A stretch of DNA of 64,000 nt from Albula goreensis (taxonomy: Eukaryota; Chordata; Actinopteri; Albuliformes; Albulidae). Shown piece by piece: positions 41,901 through 47,737 of the stretch. Both the position numbers and the translations under genes were made by a program. The notes below the pieces were generated by a model that ran no database searches, was not told the origin of the DNA, and saw nothing but the letters and a program-made list of their open reading frames with translations. The stretch lies in NCBI GenBank assembly GCA_022829145.1, contig CM040743.1, positions 6,795,146 to 6,859,145 of the forward strand, in the 5' to 3' direction. Numbering within the stretch: position 1 is the stretch's first letter; the number at the start of each line of letters is the position of its first letter.

Positions 41901-44224
41901 ACCAGCAACAACCAGAATGACTTTTATAATCACTTGCCCTGTAACTCCATTCAGTTGGTCATTTCACTGTGTAATTTTAATCTTCCAAATGTTCTTTTAG
42001 ATTTTACCTGGAGTTCGAATAATCATCGCCAACCCTGAGACCAAGGGTCCGCTGGGAGACTCACACCTTGGGGAGGTCAGAAAGGAGCACGTTGCCGTCT
42101 CAAACCAAACATGACATAAAGGAGCTTAACAATAAGACAGTGTTTGATAAGGAGAACAGGCCATTCCACCCATCATTAATGTACAGTCTAAAAGGCACCA
42201 GGCACTGGACTTGCACTGTCAAACCTGGACTTGAGTGCCCTGAAGATCTTTTCCTCTACTAGAAGGATGGAAAGATAAGATTGAGAGAACAGAGAGACAG
42301 TGTGAGAGGAAGAGATGGATATGACGACAGAACGAACTTTATATTGTCCCCAGAATGACAGATAAAACTTTATTGATCCAGATCGAGAGATGCACTATTA
42401 TTGTCAATAATTTAGACCAATGACTGCACTGGCTGTTGAGAGTAAAACATTTTTGATTGGTTTAAACAAGTCAATGACTGATAGCTGAGTGTACCTCCAC
42501 CCTGACGGGGTTCATGAAACCTCATGTTAACCCACTGGTATGAACGCTGCAGCAGTGGTCTTGACACAGATCCAATCCTCTTCCCCAGATCTGGGTCCAC
42601 AGCGGACACAACGCCAGCGGCTACTTCACCGTCTACGGCGACGAGTCCCTGCAGTCGGACCACTTCAACTCCCGCCTGAGTTTCGGGGACACACAGACAG
42701 TCTGGGCGCGCACGGGGTACCTGGGGTTCCTGAGGAGAACGGAGCTGACGGACGCCAGCGGAGGTGAGGGTGGGGGTCCGACCCACACTTAGGGCAGTAC
42801 CTGCACAGTCTCAGAACAAGAGAGGTACCTTTCTGGCACTTCTGTGAGTCTCTATTATGGGGTATCACTCCAGAACATGGAATTTCTGTCTGTCTCTGTG
42901 TAGCACTATACCTGCAGACACAGTAGCCTACAAGATACGGGAATTCTGGGTAAAGGACTTTCTAGAGGTGCTTGTCACATTGCAGAGACCAAAATGGCCT
43001 GCAGGCCAGTGTAATTCTGGGTAATGGGTTCTGTAGCAGTGCTTTTCACATTGGAGGGACCAAATGGCCTGCAGGGGAATTCTGGGTAATGGGCAGAACA
43101 GTGTTTGTCGCATTGCAGAGACATGGTGGCTTAGACGTTAGAGGAATTCTGGGTGGAGACTTCCCTGACAGTCTGTGTCACGTTGCAGAGAGACATGACG
43201 CCCTGTACGTGGTGGGAGCCCTAGACGAGGCCATGGAGTTGAGAGGAATGAGGTACCATCCCATTGACATAGAGACGTCAGTGATACGGACTCACAAGAG
43301 CATCACGGAATGGTGAGGAGACCTGCCTTTCACAGCATGCGCTTCACTCAACTGGACAGTACAGTGGTAGACATGTGTGTGCACTGCCCCAGTTCTGTCA
43401 CATCTCCCTCAATATAACACTTCGGTACACCAAGTCAACAATATCGCTTACCACAGATTTAATTACAGAAGTGCCGGATTTCATTTCAGTAGTCATGGGT
43501 TTTAGCATTGCAGTCTCAAGATTTTAGCCATAGATTTCAGTACATTAATTTTGCATTTTAGTGCAGTAGCTGCACATTCGTAGCCACAGATTTCAGTACT
43601 CAAATCATAGATTTCAGGACAGTTTTCAAAGTAATTTCTGCGCAGCTATGAAATTCAGTAAGAAAATCAAAACAAAAAAAGCAAAATGACAGGAACAGGC
43701 TATTAGCATGACTAAGCTTGTCATTTACTTACAATCTAGATAGTATCGTCATCAGCCTTGGAGTCTCTCAAATGCCCTGGAAGGCTAATCCTAGCATCAA
43801 CAATGTGAAAAAATACATTCTGATATTAGTTTGGAATTTATGATTAACTAAATTCCGTCAGTGCTTCCGTGCTGGGCTAACAGAACTCAACCTGAAAAAT
43901 CATTCTTCAGCTCACCTTGTTAATCTGGATAGTGTAAGTATTGACGCCTGTTTGTGTGCGTTTTCCTGCAGCGCGGTGTTCACCTGGACCAACCTGCTGG
44001 TGGTGGTGGTGGAACTGGACGGGTCGGAGCAGGAGGCGCTGGACCTGGTCCCCCTGGTGACCAACGTGGTGCTGGAGGAGCACTATCTGATCGTGGGCGT
44101 GGTGGTGGTGGTGGACATCGGGGTGATCCCCATAAACTCCCGCGGGGAGAAGCAGCGTATGCATCTACGCGACGGCTTCCTGGCCGACCAGCTGGACCCT
44201 ATCTACGTGGCCTACAACATGTAG
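1802..44224 (+). CDS. DIP2C: DIP2C, disco-interacting protein 2 homolog C (27 C-terminal coding exons, 5' partial)
   Basis: Spliced gene; exons are listed separately. Joined exons total 3,410 bp, one base short of 1,137 codons because of a single-base loss in exon 15. The product carries two tandem adenylate-forming (FAAL-like, AMP-binding) domains. The first runs from [15 protein letters not shown] to about exon 12. The second runs from exon 14 to the stop, with [30 protein letters not shown] and [14 protein letters not shown] in the C-terminal subdomain. The protein ends in DPIYVAYNM, the DIP2 family signature. The N-terminal DMAP1-binding region and the start of domain 1 lie upstream of the window. 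DIP2 proteins are linked by published work to acyl/acetyl-CoA metabolism and neuronal morphology; the substrate cannot be read from this sequence. The choice of paralogue C rests on my reading of diagnostic blocks ([29 protein letters not shown]) and on adjacency to ZMYND11. All exon borders have GT/AG and consistent phases apart from the exon 15 shift. Confidence 0.95.
3130..3239 (+). CDS. DIP2C: DIP2C exon 2 of window
   Basis: Acceptor TTTCCAG; the donor GTAAAA runs into a poly-A stretch. Encodes [20 protein letters not shown], then the [17 protein letters not shown] block. Ends in phase 0. The exon completes the Gly codon split from exon 1. Confidence 0.93.
3240..5744 (+). other. DIP2C intron
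   Basis: 2.5 kb without coding signal. Its main content is an antisense SINE fragment at about 5270-5445. Confidence 0.6.
5270..5445 (-). mobile_element. tRNA-derived SINE fragment
   Basis: Read on the - strand it begins GTGTGGTATAATGGTTAGG (A-box-like), continues with GATGGGTTCCCAGGTAGAGC (B-box-like) and then a body with GACCAGGTTACCTTACACAA. This is the architecture of HE1/DANA-type fish SINEs. The family name is inferred from memory of such elements. Confidence 0.7.
5745..5847 (+). CDS. DIP2C: DIP2C exon 3 of window
   Basis: Acceptor TTGCAG, donor GTGAGT. Encodes [20 protein letters not shown] and [15 protein letters not shown], the region corresponding to the phosphate-binding loop of an acyl-adenylate domain. 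Ends in phase 1. Confidence 0.94.
6358..6422 (+). CDS. DIP2C: DIP2C exon 4 of window
   Basis: Acceptor CTTGCAG, donor GTGAGT. Encodes [19 protein letters not shown] then ILT. A short 65-bp exon that ends in phase 0. Confidence 0.94.
6825..6918 (+). CDS. DIP2C: DIP2C exon 5 of window
   Basis: A long pyrimidine tract precedes the acceptor CCCAG; donor GTATCT. Encodes [20 protein letters not shown], then [11 protein letters not shown]. Ends in phase 1. Confidence 0.94.
7019..7447. mobile_element. Fold-back hAT-like MITE (older copy, same family as 38149-38370)
   Basis: Left end CAGAGGTGGAAA...CAGCTTCAGAAAGTAGAAGT; the right end is its inverted match (CTTCTGCTTTCTGAAGCCGG). It shares internal AGCTAATTAGTGAAATCA with the 38-kb copy. 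Flanks TTTATTTA (7011-7018) and TTTGTTTA (7448-7455) match at 7 of 8 bases, as an 8-bp target duplication would. Confidence 0.6.
7448..7500 (-). mobile_element. L2-type LINE/SINE 3' tail fragment
   Basis: The - strand reads CTCTGGATAAGAACATCTGC followed by TAAATTAATAA, the conserved 3' stem-loop tail shared by fish L2 LINEs and their SINEs. It abuts the MITE at 7019-7447. Confidence 0.6.
7881..8110. repeat. Dispersed repeat D, copy 1
   Basis: Shares a diverged backbone with 23945-24200: TGCATCATTTATTTGA near one end and TTTTGACTGTTGC near the other, with matching blocks between. Class unknown. It ends about 90 bp before exon 8196. Confidence 0.55.
8196..8315 (+). CDS. DIP2C: DIP2C exon 6 of window
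   Basis: Acceptor CTCCAG, donor GTGAGA. Encodes [20 protein letters not shown] and [20 protein letters not shown]. The exon ends one base into the Trp codon completed by exon 7. Confidence 0.94.
9015..9340 (+). repeat. (GT)n microsatellite, compound
   Basis: A long GT run from 9019 to about 9066, then interrupted GT/GA blocks up to the acceptor of exon 9363. The long open frames here are low-complexity artefacts. Confidence 0.95.
9363..9477 (+). CDS. DIP2C: DIP2C exon 7 of window
   Basis: Acceptor CTCCCCAG, donor GTACTG. Encodes [20 protein letters not shown], then [18 protein letters not shown]. It is flanked upstream by a (GT)n tract and downstream by a 34-bp minisatellite. Ends in phase 2. 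Confidence 0.94.
9510..10060 (+). repeat. 34-bp minisatellite
   Basis: About 15 head-to-tail units of a 34-bp motif including CACTGCACCAGTGACTAAAT, most regular between 9600 and 9830. It starts within about 40 bp of the donor of exon 9363-9477. Confidence 0.93.
10335..10650 (-). pseudogene. Mariner-family transposase fossil
   Basis: On the - strand the region reads, in shifting frames, [15 protein letters not shown] (compare the DLAPCDF block with the last catalytic Asp of mariner transposases), [14 protein letters not shown], then [13 protein letters not shown], a stop, and [17 protein letters not shown]. These match the C-terminal part of mariner/Tc transposases, with stops and frameshifts. 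The catalytic Asp is lost. It is inactive. Confidence 0.7.
12308..12690 (+). repeat. Tandem array derived from the GATC-AGTTTT fold-back element
   Basis: Three to four units of about 110 bp, each with GTATTCATAAAGC-like, AGGAGTGCTGATCT and CAAAACTGATCC blocks. The related single full element is at 36973-37129, and a second array is at 14350-14670. Confidence 0.75.
12734..12873 (+). CDS. DIP2C: DIP2C exon 8 of window
   Basis: Acceptor TTTGTCAG, donor GTACAG. Encodes [20 protein letters not shown] and [19 protein letters not shown], ending VMPG. Ends in phase 1. Confidence 0.93.
13010..13245 (+). repeat. Degenerate A/T-rich tandem repeat
   Basis: Repeated blocks like ATATAGGGAATAGTTATGG, ACTGGGAATCGTTATGGG and TATATGGGGAAGAGTACTGG, about 50-60 bp apart. 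Confidence 0.55.
14166..14302 (+). CDS. DIP2C: DIP2C exon 9 of window
   Basis: Acceptor CTCCGCAG, donor GTGAGA. Encodes [20 protein letters not shown], then [18 protein letters not shown], a motif block of the adenylating fold. Ends in phase 0. Confidence 0.94.
14350..14670 (+). repeat. Second tandem array of the GATC-AGTTTT element
   Basis: About three units with AGGATCAGTTTTCCCCTG, ACAGAACTGATCCTAGATCA and CATGAAATATCTGA-type blocks, in the intron after exon 14166-14302. Confidence 0.75.
15230..15730 (+). repeat. (GT)n plus AGGAGTGTCAGTGTGC minisatellite
   Basis: A (GT)n tract at 15272-15380 is followed by recurring GGAGTGTCAGTGTGC units with variable spacing, running up to the acceptor of exon 15735. 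Some units carry GTGCTTTTTGGGGT, nearly the sequence before the real acceptor. Confidence 0.85.
15735..15943 (+). CDS. DIP2C: DIP2C exon 10 of window
   Basis: Acceptor GGTTCAG, donor GTGAGT. Encodes [20 protein letters not shown], then [20 protein letters not shown] and [20 protein letters not shown]. This is the hinge and C-terminal subdomain of adenylate domain 1. Ends in phase 2. Confidence 0.95.
16010..16345 (+). repeat. 31-bp minisatellite
   Basis: About ten units of AGGCTAACAGTGTGGTACAG followed by GCTAATAGTGG, ending just before the acceptor of exon 16366. Confidence 0.9.
16366..16480 (+). CDS. DIP2C: DIP2C exon 11 of window
   Basis: Acceptor CCCGCAG, donor GTCAGA. Encodes [20 protein letters not shown], then [18 protein letters not shown]. 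Ends in phase 0. Confidence 0.95.
16500..16840 (+). repeat. Pyrimidine-rich (TC)n tract
   Basis: CCCTCT/CTCTCT-rich low-complexity sequence after exon 16366-16480. Overlapping open frames are artefacts. Confidence 0.9.
17256..17457 (+). CDS. DIP2C: DIP2C exon 12 of window
   Basis: Acceptor GCTCGTAG, donor GTGAGT. Encodes [40 protein letters not shown] and [20 protein letters not shown]. Ends domain 1. Ends in phase 1. Confidence 0.95.
18568..18600 (+). repeat. (GT)n microsatellite
   Basis: Pure GT run about 30 bp long, followed by interrupted GTAT/GTGT units towards exon 18767. Confidence 0.9.
18767..18876 (+). CDS. DIP2C: DIP2C exon 13 of window
   Basis: Acceptor CTCTGCAG, donor GTGTGT. 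Encodes [20 protein letters not shown], then [17 protein letters not shown]. This is the linker between the two adenylate-forming domains. Ends in phase 0. Confidence 0.94.
21965..22150. mobile_element. Fold-back (MITE-like) element
   Basis: The left arm ends TCTGCTGGTATTTGCTCTGA; the right arm begins TCAGAGCAAATACCTGCAGA. The arms, about 45 bp, also match outward to CCTGTAGGGC/GGCCCTCCAGG. Spacer about 75 bp. Class not determined. Confidence 0.6.
23945..24200. repeat. Dispersed repeat D, copy 2
   Basis: Matches 7881-8110: GTGCATCATTTATTTGAGAG near the start and TTTTGACTGTTGCGCC near the end. It ends about 60 bp before exon 24254. Confidence 0.55.
24254..24334 (+). CDS. DIP2C: DIP2C exon 14 of window
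   Basis: Acceptor GTTTTAG, donor GTAAGC. Encodes [20 protein letters not shown], then FTLLNSR. This 81-bp exon starts domain 2. It follows a 5.4-kb intron rich in repeats. Confidence 0.93.
24618..24796 (+). repeat. Splice-acceptor echo repeat before exon 24786
   Basis: The true acceptor context GTGTGAACGCAG plus exon start GGTACGATAGC recurs upstream. GTGTGAATGCAG with AATACGATAGC lies at 24622-24645, and CTGTGAATGCAG with GGTACATTAGC at 24734-24756. Weaker units lie at about 24671 and 24708. Confidence 0.8.
24786..24908 (+). CDS. DIP2C: DIP2C exon 15 of window, with 1-bp frameshift
   Basis: Acceptor AACGCAG, donor GTAGGG. The first part reads [20 protein letters not shown] then AMLAER in the incoming frame. 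The second part reads [15 protein letters not shown] only in a frame shifted by one base. One base is missing at the GGG at 24862-24864. The exon is 123 bp, but the next exon needs an incoming phase of 1, which 124 bp would give. The frame is therefore broken in this copy as given; an assembly error, an indel variant or a real mutation are all possible. Confidence 0.92.
25695..25917 (+). repeat. (TC)n-rich polypyrimidine tract
   Basis: Long CTCTCT-rich stretch serving as the pyrimidine tract of the acceptor at 25919. Confidence 0.9.
25920..26041 (+). CDS. DIP2C: DIP2C exon 16 of window
   Basis: Acceptor CATACAG after a (TC)-rich tract, donor GTGAGG. Encodes [20 protein letters not shown], then [20 protein letters not shown]. 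Its phase shows that exon 15 should end one base into a codon. Ends in phase 0. Confidence 0.95.
26070..26420 (+). repeat. 16-bp minisatellite
   Basis: About 20 units of CCCCTGCCCACTGACT with single-base variants, starting about 30 bp after the donor of exon 25920-26041. The exon's own CCCTGCCCACTG shares 12 bases with the unit. Confidence 0.93.
26804..26830 (+). repeat. (GT)n microsatellite abutting an acceptor
   Basis: A GT run ends directly at the CACAG acceptor of exon 26836; little pyrimidine tract is left. Confidence 0.9.
26836..26947 (+). CDS. DIP2C: DIP2C exon 17 of window
   Basis: The acceptor TCACAG follows (GT)n directly; donor GTAAGA. Encodes [20 protein letters not shown], then [14 protein letters not shown]. 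Ends in phase 1. Confidence 0.93.
27312..27421 (+). CDS. DIP2C: DIP2C exon 18 of window
   Basis: Acceptor CTCCAG, donor GTACCC. Encodes [20 protein letters not shown], then [17 protein letters not shown], which holds the nucleotide-binding loop of domain 2 ([10 protein letters not shown]). Ends in phase 0. Confidence 0.95.
27671..27844. mobile_element. Fold-back MITE of the CACCAAAAATGGG family, copy 1
   Basis: End ATGGAGATACCCTTCCTTAC then ACCAAAATTGGCTGG; the inverted end is CCACCCATTACTGGTGTTGT. Internal GACTGGCTCAAGTAAGTCAG and CGACAGTGAATTG match the copy at 47.6 kb. Confidence 0.6.
29189..29214 (+). repeat. Poly-T run
   Basis: 26 consecutive T; possibly an antisense retroelement tail. 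Confidence 0.85.
29610..29910 (+). repeat. (GT)n compound microsatellite
   Basis: About 300 bp of GT-rich repeats including units CACTCAGGCCTGTGTGTG; long frames over it are artefacts. Confidence 0.95.
30190..30720 (+). repeat. Degenerate minisatellite
   Basis: Recurring GCTAAAGGATAGCATGTTG and TTGAGTTATGCTAA blocks, roughly 35-50 bp apart, before exon 30802. Confidence 0.75.
30802..30932 (+). CDS. DIP2C: DIP2C exon 19 of window
   Basis: Acceptor CTTCTGCAG, donor GTGAGT. Encodes [20 protein letters not shown] and [20 protein letters not shown]. Ends in phase 2. Confidence 0.95.
31290..31835 (+). repeat. 33-bp minisatellite with copies of a splice acceptor
   Basis: Core unit CAGAACAGTATGTACCCTAA followed by CCCCTCCCTCTCT, about 13 copies. 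Three larger units also contain the acceptor region of exon 31820: TCCTGTGAATTGTGTACTCA at 31406-31425 and 31544-31563, and TCCTGTGAAGTGTGTACTCA at 31760-31779. The true site is at 31810-31829. Confidence 0.9.
31820..31988 (+). CDS. DIP2C: DIP2C exon 20 of window
   Basis: The acceptor CCTGTGAAG is weak and lies at the end of a minisatellite that carries copies of the same acceptor. Donor GTAATG. Encodes [20 protein letters not shown], then [20 protein letters not shown]. Ends in phase 0. Confidence 0.93.
32110..32325 (-). mobile_element. tRNA-derived SINE
   Basis: The - strand reads GCAGTTAAGTGGTGGGCCTG, then a B-box AAGTTCAAACCCCAGGTGGC, then CTCTTAACCTGAATCACTTA, the usual body of tRNA-headed fish SINEs, and a diverged tail TTTAGCAAGTGCCTAATGTAA. 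Confidence 0.7.
33065..33110 (-). mobile_element. LINE 3' tail with (ATCT)n
   Basis: The - strand reads GAATTTCCTCAAGGGACGAA, then TGAAGTATCTATCTATCT, a very common 3' tail of fish LINEs. Confidence 0.6.
33508..33678 (+). CDS. DIP2C: DIP2C exon 21 of window
   Basis: Acceptor CGGTGCAG, donor GTCAGT. Encodes [20 protein letters not shown], then [20 protein letters not shown] and [12 protein letters not shown]. In phase at both ends, so the candidate 30-bp microexon downstream could be spliced in without breaking the frame. Confidence 0.95.
35747..35776 (+). CDS. DIP2C: Candidate 30-bp cassette microexon of DIP2C
   Basis: A pyrimidine tract of about 90 bp ends in three TGC repeats and TGTAG. 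Thirty bases follow that read [10 protein letters not shown] in phase 0, then a donor GTAGGG. It sits between two exons that are both in phase 0 (33678 and 38673). Inclusion would add ten residues between LAICLQ and GTSGPDP. UGC repeats just before a short exon are typical of SRRM4/nSR100-dependent neuronal microexons. This is an inference without transcript support. Confidence 0.5.
35852..36096 (+). repeat. (CA)n compound microsatellite
   Basis: Interrupted ACACAC/CATACA tract just downstream of the candidate microexon. It is complementary to the (GT)n tracts elsewhere in the same pre-mRNA. Confidence 0.93.
36375..36495 (-). mobile_element. tRNA-derived SINE fragment
   Basis: The - strand reads GTTGCAGGTTCGATTCTCAG (B-box) and TGGGGCACTACCATTGTACC, with a TTAGCGTGATAAGG head. 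Confidence 0.65.
36973..37129. mobile_element. Complete GATC-AGTTTT fold-back element
   Basis: Ends CTGGACCCGTATTCATACAG and, inverted, CTGGGCCCCATATTCAAAGA. Both arms continue AGAGTAGGAGTACTGATC / AGAGTAGGAACACTGGTCC. About 157 bp. It is the likely source of the tandem arrays at 12.3 and 14.4 kb. Confidence 0.7.
38149..38370. mobile_element. Fold-back hAT-like MITE (222 bp)
   Basis: 37-bp terminal inverted repeats: CACAGGTAGAAAACTGCAGC then TTCAGAGAGTAAAAGTAC, against CAGAGGTGGAAATCCACAGC then TTCAGAAAGTAAAAGTAC. Flanks CGAGTATT (38141-38148) and CAAGTATT (38371-38378) match 7 of 8, as an 8-bp target duplication would. Confidence 0.7.
38673..38734 (+). CDS. DIP2C: DIP2C exon 22 of window
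   Basis: Acceptor GTTTGCAG, donor GTAAGA. Encodes [21 protein letters not shown] 62-bp exon that ends in phase 2. Confidence 0.94.
41599..41656 (+). CDS. DIP2C: DIP2C exon 23 of window
   Basis: Acceptor CACTCAG, donor GTGAGT. Completes an Arg codon, then encodes [20 protein letters not shown] 58-bp exon in the second adenylate-forming domain. Ends in phase 0. Confidence 0.94.
42001..42075 (+). CDS. DIP2C: DIP2C exon 24 of window
   Basis: Acceptor TTCTTTTAG, donor GTCAGA. Encodes [20 protein letters not shown], then SHLGE. Ends in phase 0. Confidence 0.94.
42410..42535. repeat. Partial copy of the CACCAAAAATGGG MITE family
   Basis: TTGGTTTAAACAAGTCAATG and ACCTCCACCCTGACGGGGTT match internal and end parts of the copies at 27.7, 47.6 and 51.2 kb. 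Confidence 0.5.
42589..42763 (+). CDS. DIP2C: DIP2C exon 25 of window
   Basis: Acceptor TTCCCCAG, donor GTGAGG. Encodes [20 protein letters not shown], then [20 protein letters not shown]. The TGYLGF block corresponds to the conserved TGD/TGDLG region of the ANL superfamily. Ends in phase 1. Confidence 0.95.
42940..43200 (+). repeat. Splice-acceptor echo repeat before exon 43189
   Basis: Units of about 60-65 bp containing GGAATTCTGGGTAATGGG and an acceptor-like block: TCACATTGCAGAGACC (42975-42990), TCACATTGGAGGGACC (43046-43061) and TCGCATTGCAGAGACATG (43108-43125). The true site is TCACGTTGCAG with AGAGACATGACG. Confidence 0.8.
43189..43312 (+). CDS. DIP2C: DIP2C exon 26 of window
   Basis: Acceptor CGTTGCAG, donor GTGAGG. 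Encodes [20 protein letters not shown], then [31 protein letters not shown] resembles the C-terminal subdomain motif of fatty-acyl-AMP ligases. Diverged copies of the acceptor lie upstream. Confidence 0.95.
43972..44224 (+). CDS. DIP2C: DIP2C terminal coding exon (27 of window)
   Basis: Acceptor TCCTGCAG. Encodes [40 protein letters not shown] and [20 protein letters not shown]. Ends [10 protein letters not shown], then TAG at 44222-44224. The extreme C-terminus is a DIP2 hallmark. Confidence 0.97.
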
Positions 44225-45012
44225 CCCCCCAATCCTCGTCCTCGTCCTCGTCCTAGGACTGTACCATAATGTACATAACCGCAAAAAAAAACCCCACAAC
44301 GTATCGCGTCGTCAACTACAGAGGTACAGAGATGATACAGACGAAATACAGCAATGGAGGTATCCAAGGAGGCGGAGTCGGCCATGATGGGGCAGAGTTG
44401 GCCGTGATTGGGCGAAAGGTGTGAAATGTGGGAGGGGGGTGTGGAAGGTTTTTTTTAGCTGTGTTGAGGGTTTAAATACACAAAGACAAAATGGAACCTT
44501 CAATACATGGGAAGGAGGCCCATCGTAATACACTCTCCTTGCTTGTTTGGATATTGCTTTCAAAGTAAGTGTGGCTCTATATTTTCATGTTACGTACGCT
44601 GAAGTCGCTCATTTTTTTAATATGCCCTCTAAGAGGTAAGGGTATTTTTTAAAAAATATTTACATACTGTGGCAAACTGTATTTTAAGTTGTTTACTGTT
44701 TTTAAAATATAAAAGCATTACAGAGGTTTCGATACGGGACAAACTGATTTTTTTTGTCCTTGAACTTTTCAAAGAGGTATAACATTTTGTTTGTTCTTGT
44801 TCTTGTTTTATTTTGTTTTGGATCATGCTTTTAAAATGTTTTTGCCTTTAGGTCTTTTGTTGAACTGTCACATGTCCGCTCTGATGGGTGTGGCTTCCCC
44901 TGTTTGTTTCAACAGTAAAAACAGGCATTTATTGAGTCACCTCCTCAATACCATAGTAACAAATGGAAGGAAAACACTGCGTTACTTCATATCATGTAAT
45001 TATGTAAAAAAA

Positions 45013-45022
45013 AATAAATAAA
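45013..45022 (+). terminator. Proximal poly(A) signals of DIP2C
   Basis: Two overlapping AATAAA hexamers with a downstream TTTATTTTGTG stretch, about 790 bp after the stop codon. Confidence 0.5.
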
Positions 45023-47467
45023 ACTCTTAATTTATTTTGTGCTCTTTAGAAGTATATGAGAGGAGACATTTAAGAATGTTTTACTCTTTAAATATTTGCT
45101 AATATAAAACAAAGCATTGTATTATCTTGAGTGAATAGAATCACTTCAAGTATATAAAAATATACATATATAAATATATATATAAAAATTATATATATAT
45201 TAAAAAGACCTAGGATTCACCAATGAAAACGTTGAAATGCAGTACTTCTCACTTGCATGGTGTCTGTCGTTGTAGATAAAACAGAAGTCGTTGCGTTGTT
45301 TGAATGACACTAGCTGGGTGTCCCAGTCAAATCCGCCCGTGTGGAAACAACACTCGCGCAGAGAGAAAAATCTAAACATGACAGTTATTTAGAAAGCTAG
45401 AAATCCGGACGGAAACTGCACCTTTGTTTTTGTGGCGACATTAGATCTGTATTCGTGCTGGCATGTAGGACACTCGTCAGAAATATTTTTCGAATGACAG
45501 GTGGAGATGAGCTGTGCAGAGAATTGTAAATATGAAAAAAAGAAAGTTTTAAACCGAAATATTTTTTTGAAAATTTGACTCTATTGGAAGTGAGTGATCA
45601 CCCCCACCCCAGTCTGGGGTTCAACTGTTGACGTTGTGTTCACTGCTGCCTACACATAAAAATGATCAAATATAAAAACACACACTGTACAGAGGTTAAT
45701 ATTGGAACCTTTAAGAGTGGGGATGTGGGGGGAGGGACTGTGTTTTAGAAACACAGGCAAAGTTCCCACATCCTTTACCGATTCTTTGAAATTTCTGTGT
45801 TTACATACAAGTGCTCAAACGTTAAAGTCTATTTCTTGGAACTTAAAACAACTCATAAGTTTATTCAAAGCTCTTTTTCTCCTGGTGATTGGCTAGAACA
45901 AGCCTGTTCATTTTTAGGTTTTTTTTTTTCACGTTACGGTGTCTTGGTTTGTGTTGAGATGAACAGTCTGTCATTAAAAGAAATCTTTTAAAAATGGCAA
46001 TGACACTTGACAGTACCAGATGGGTTGTTTGAGTTGCAAGTAATTTTGTTTCCCCTTGTCATTTCACACTTTCAGAATCCATTCATGATCCCATAAATTT
46101 CAAATAAGAGCAGTGTATTTATTATTTTCCGATATGTAATGTATGAGTTTCCCTTCTGTATTTCTTTCAGAGATCTACACTTTTTGCATTCTATGTTGCG
46201 TTTGCTTCATGTTTGTTTGTTTGTTTGTTTGTTTGACTGCAGTGGCATTCCTTAAAGCAGGCACTGTACCTTCAACAACGGTCACATGAATAGAATCAAA
46301 TACCAGCACAAGACAAAAAAAAAACACAGTTTTTTACATATCATTTTACACCATCGGCTCCAAAGTACTCATTGTGGCTCCAAAACGAAACGTGGAAAGA
46401 AAGCGAAACATGTTTTATGCCGTTTGTTCCTTCGTACATTGGTTAGCATGTCCGATCTTTCCACTGGTAAGAGCAATGTGGCTTTGCGCTTCAGTTGTCG
46501 GCGGTTCAGCATGCTCTTTCTGGCATGGCCACTGGTCCACAATGTCACTGAATCCACACTTTACAGCCAGCACCTGCCCCCCCCACCCCACCCCAACCCT
46601 CCACCCCGTTTAAAAAAGTTTCATATAAAGACTCATCTCAACAGAGACCAGGCCCAGTTCCTACCACTGCTGAACACTACTCTGTTTTTAAGGACTCTCA
46701 GTCACCATTCGCTATAATACCAGAGAAACGTTCCTGAGATGTACGACTACTTTACCCACCAACAGTTTGCACAAAAAGCATATCAGCCAATCAATGTCTG
46801 TATCTATTCAACATGGAAAAAAAACATCATCCTTTTAAAGATAGCAATGACACAATCAAATCTGAGGGTGTGATATACCATGTGGTAACGTTGTTGTTTT
46901 ACATGTGGGCGTCATGGAGACTACATCGTGCCCTCGTTACACGCAAAAGACTGAACAGCGTGAAAGAGTGCAATCAACATACAGGGAAATGATTTCTTCT
47001 GTAATGGGAAAGATCATGTGAGACTTTTTTAGTAAGCCTACAGTTTCTTTATGGGGATCGGTTTACATGTGACCTGTTAGTGACTATACTATTACGTTTT
47101 TTTTTTTTTCTTGTTTTTTAAAGAAGAAAAAGTCTTACGGTCTATGTTTGGAAGCATTGATGATGTCATTCCCAAATAAAAAGAATTTTTTTTTCCTATT
47201 GAAGTAGAAAAAAAACTGCACATAATTTTGCAACATTTTGTTACATAATTTCCATCTTTCATTGGAAATTTAGACTTTGTGTGAGAGAGTCTGCATGGTG
47301 TCTGTACATATTGTTGGTCACTGAAAAAAATAATAATACAAATTATTTTGTATGGTGCAGGTGTGTTTGGAACTTCTGTTTTGTACACATGTTTAAAAAG
47401 TATTTAAAGACACTTATAGGAGCCTGGTTGGGCAACAGATGCTGCCTACGTCCATAAGTTCAGGTGC

Positions 47468-47473
47468 AATAAA
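47468..47473 (+). terminator. Distal poly(A) signal of DIP2C
   Basis: AATAAA in the context GTGCAATAAAGTGTTTTC, about 3.2 kb after the stop codon, followed by a TTTT/GTG-type element. Confidence 0.55.
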
Positions 47474-47539
47474 GTGTTTTCATTGGAAAAAACAACCCTC
47501 TCGTGCAAGTCATCCTCCATAGCTTGTGGGAACTAGTGT

Positions 47540-47737
47540 TGGGAGAATGAACTCTCCTGGCACCAAAAATGGGCGGATCCACTGCATTCATTACCAGTAA
47601 CTGGCTTTATTTGAGCCAATCATTGTTCTGTTGTGAAGTGCAACACCATTTGATTGGTTGAAACAAGTCAGTGATTGACAATGAATTGCTGATTGTAGCT
47701 CCACCCATTTTTGGTGTTGTGGTACCTCATTCAACTA
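47540..47737. mobile_element. Fold-back MITE of the CACCAAAAATGGG family, copy 2
   Basis: Ends GAATGAACTCTCCTGGCACC with AAAAATGGG and, inverted, GAATGAGGTACCACAACACC with AAAAATGGG. Internal GATTGGTTGAAACAAGTCAG. It lies in or just after the DIP2C 3' UTR. Confidence 0.65.

Noticed and set aside
43952..44256. Overlapping + and - frames over the last DIP2C exon
   Set aside because: Shadows of the GC-rich coding exon; the frame ending DPIYVAYNM is the real one.
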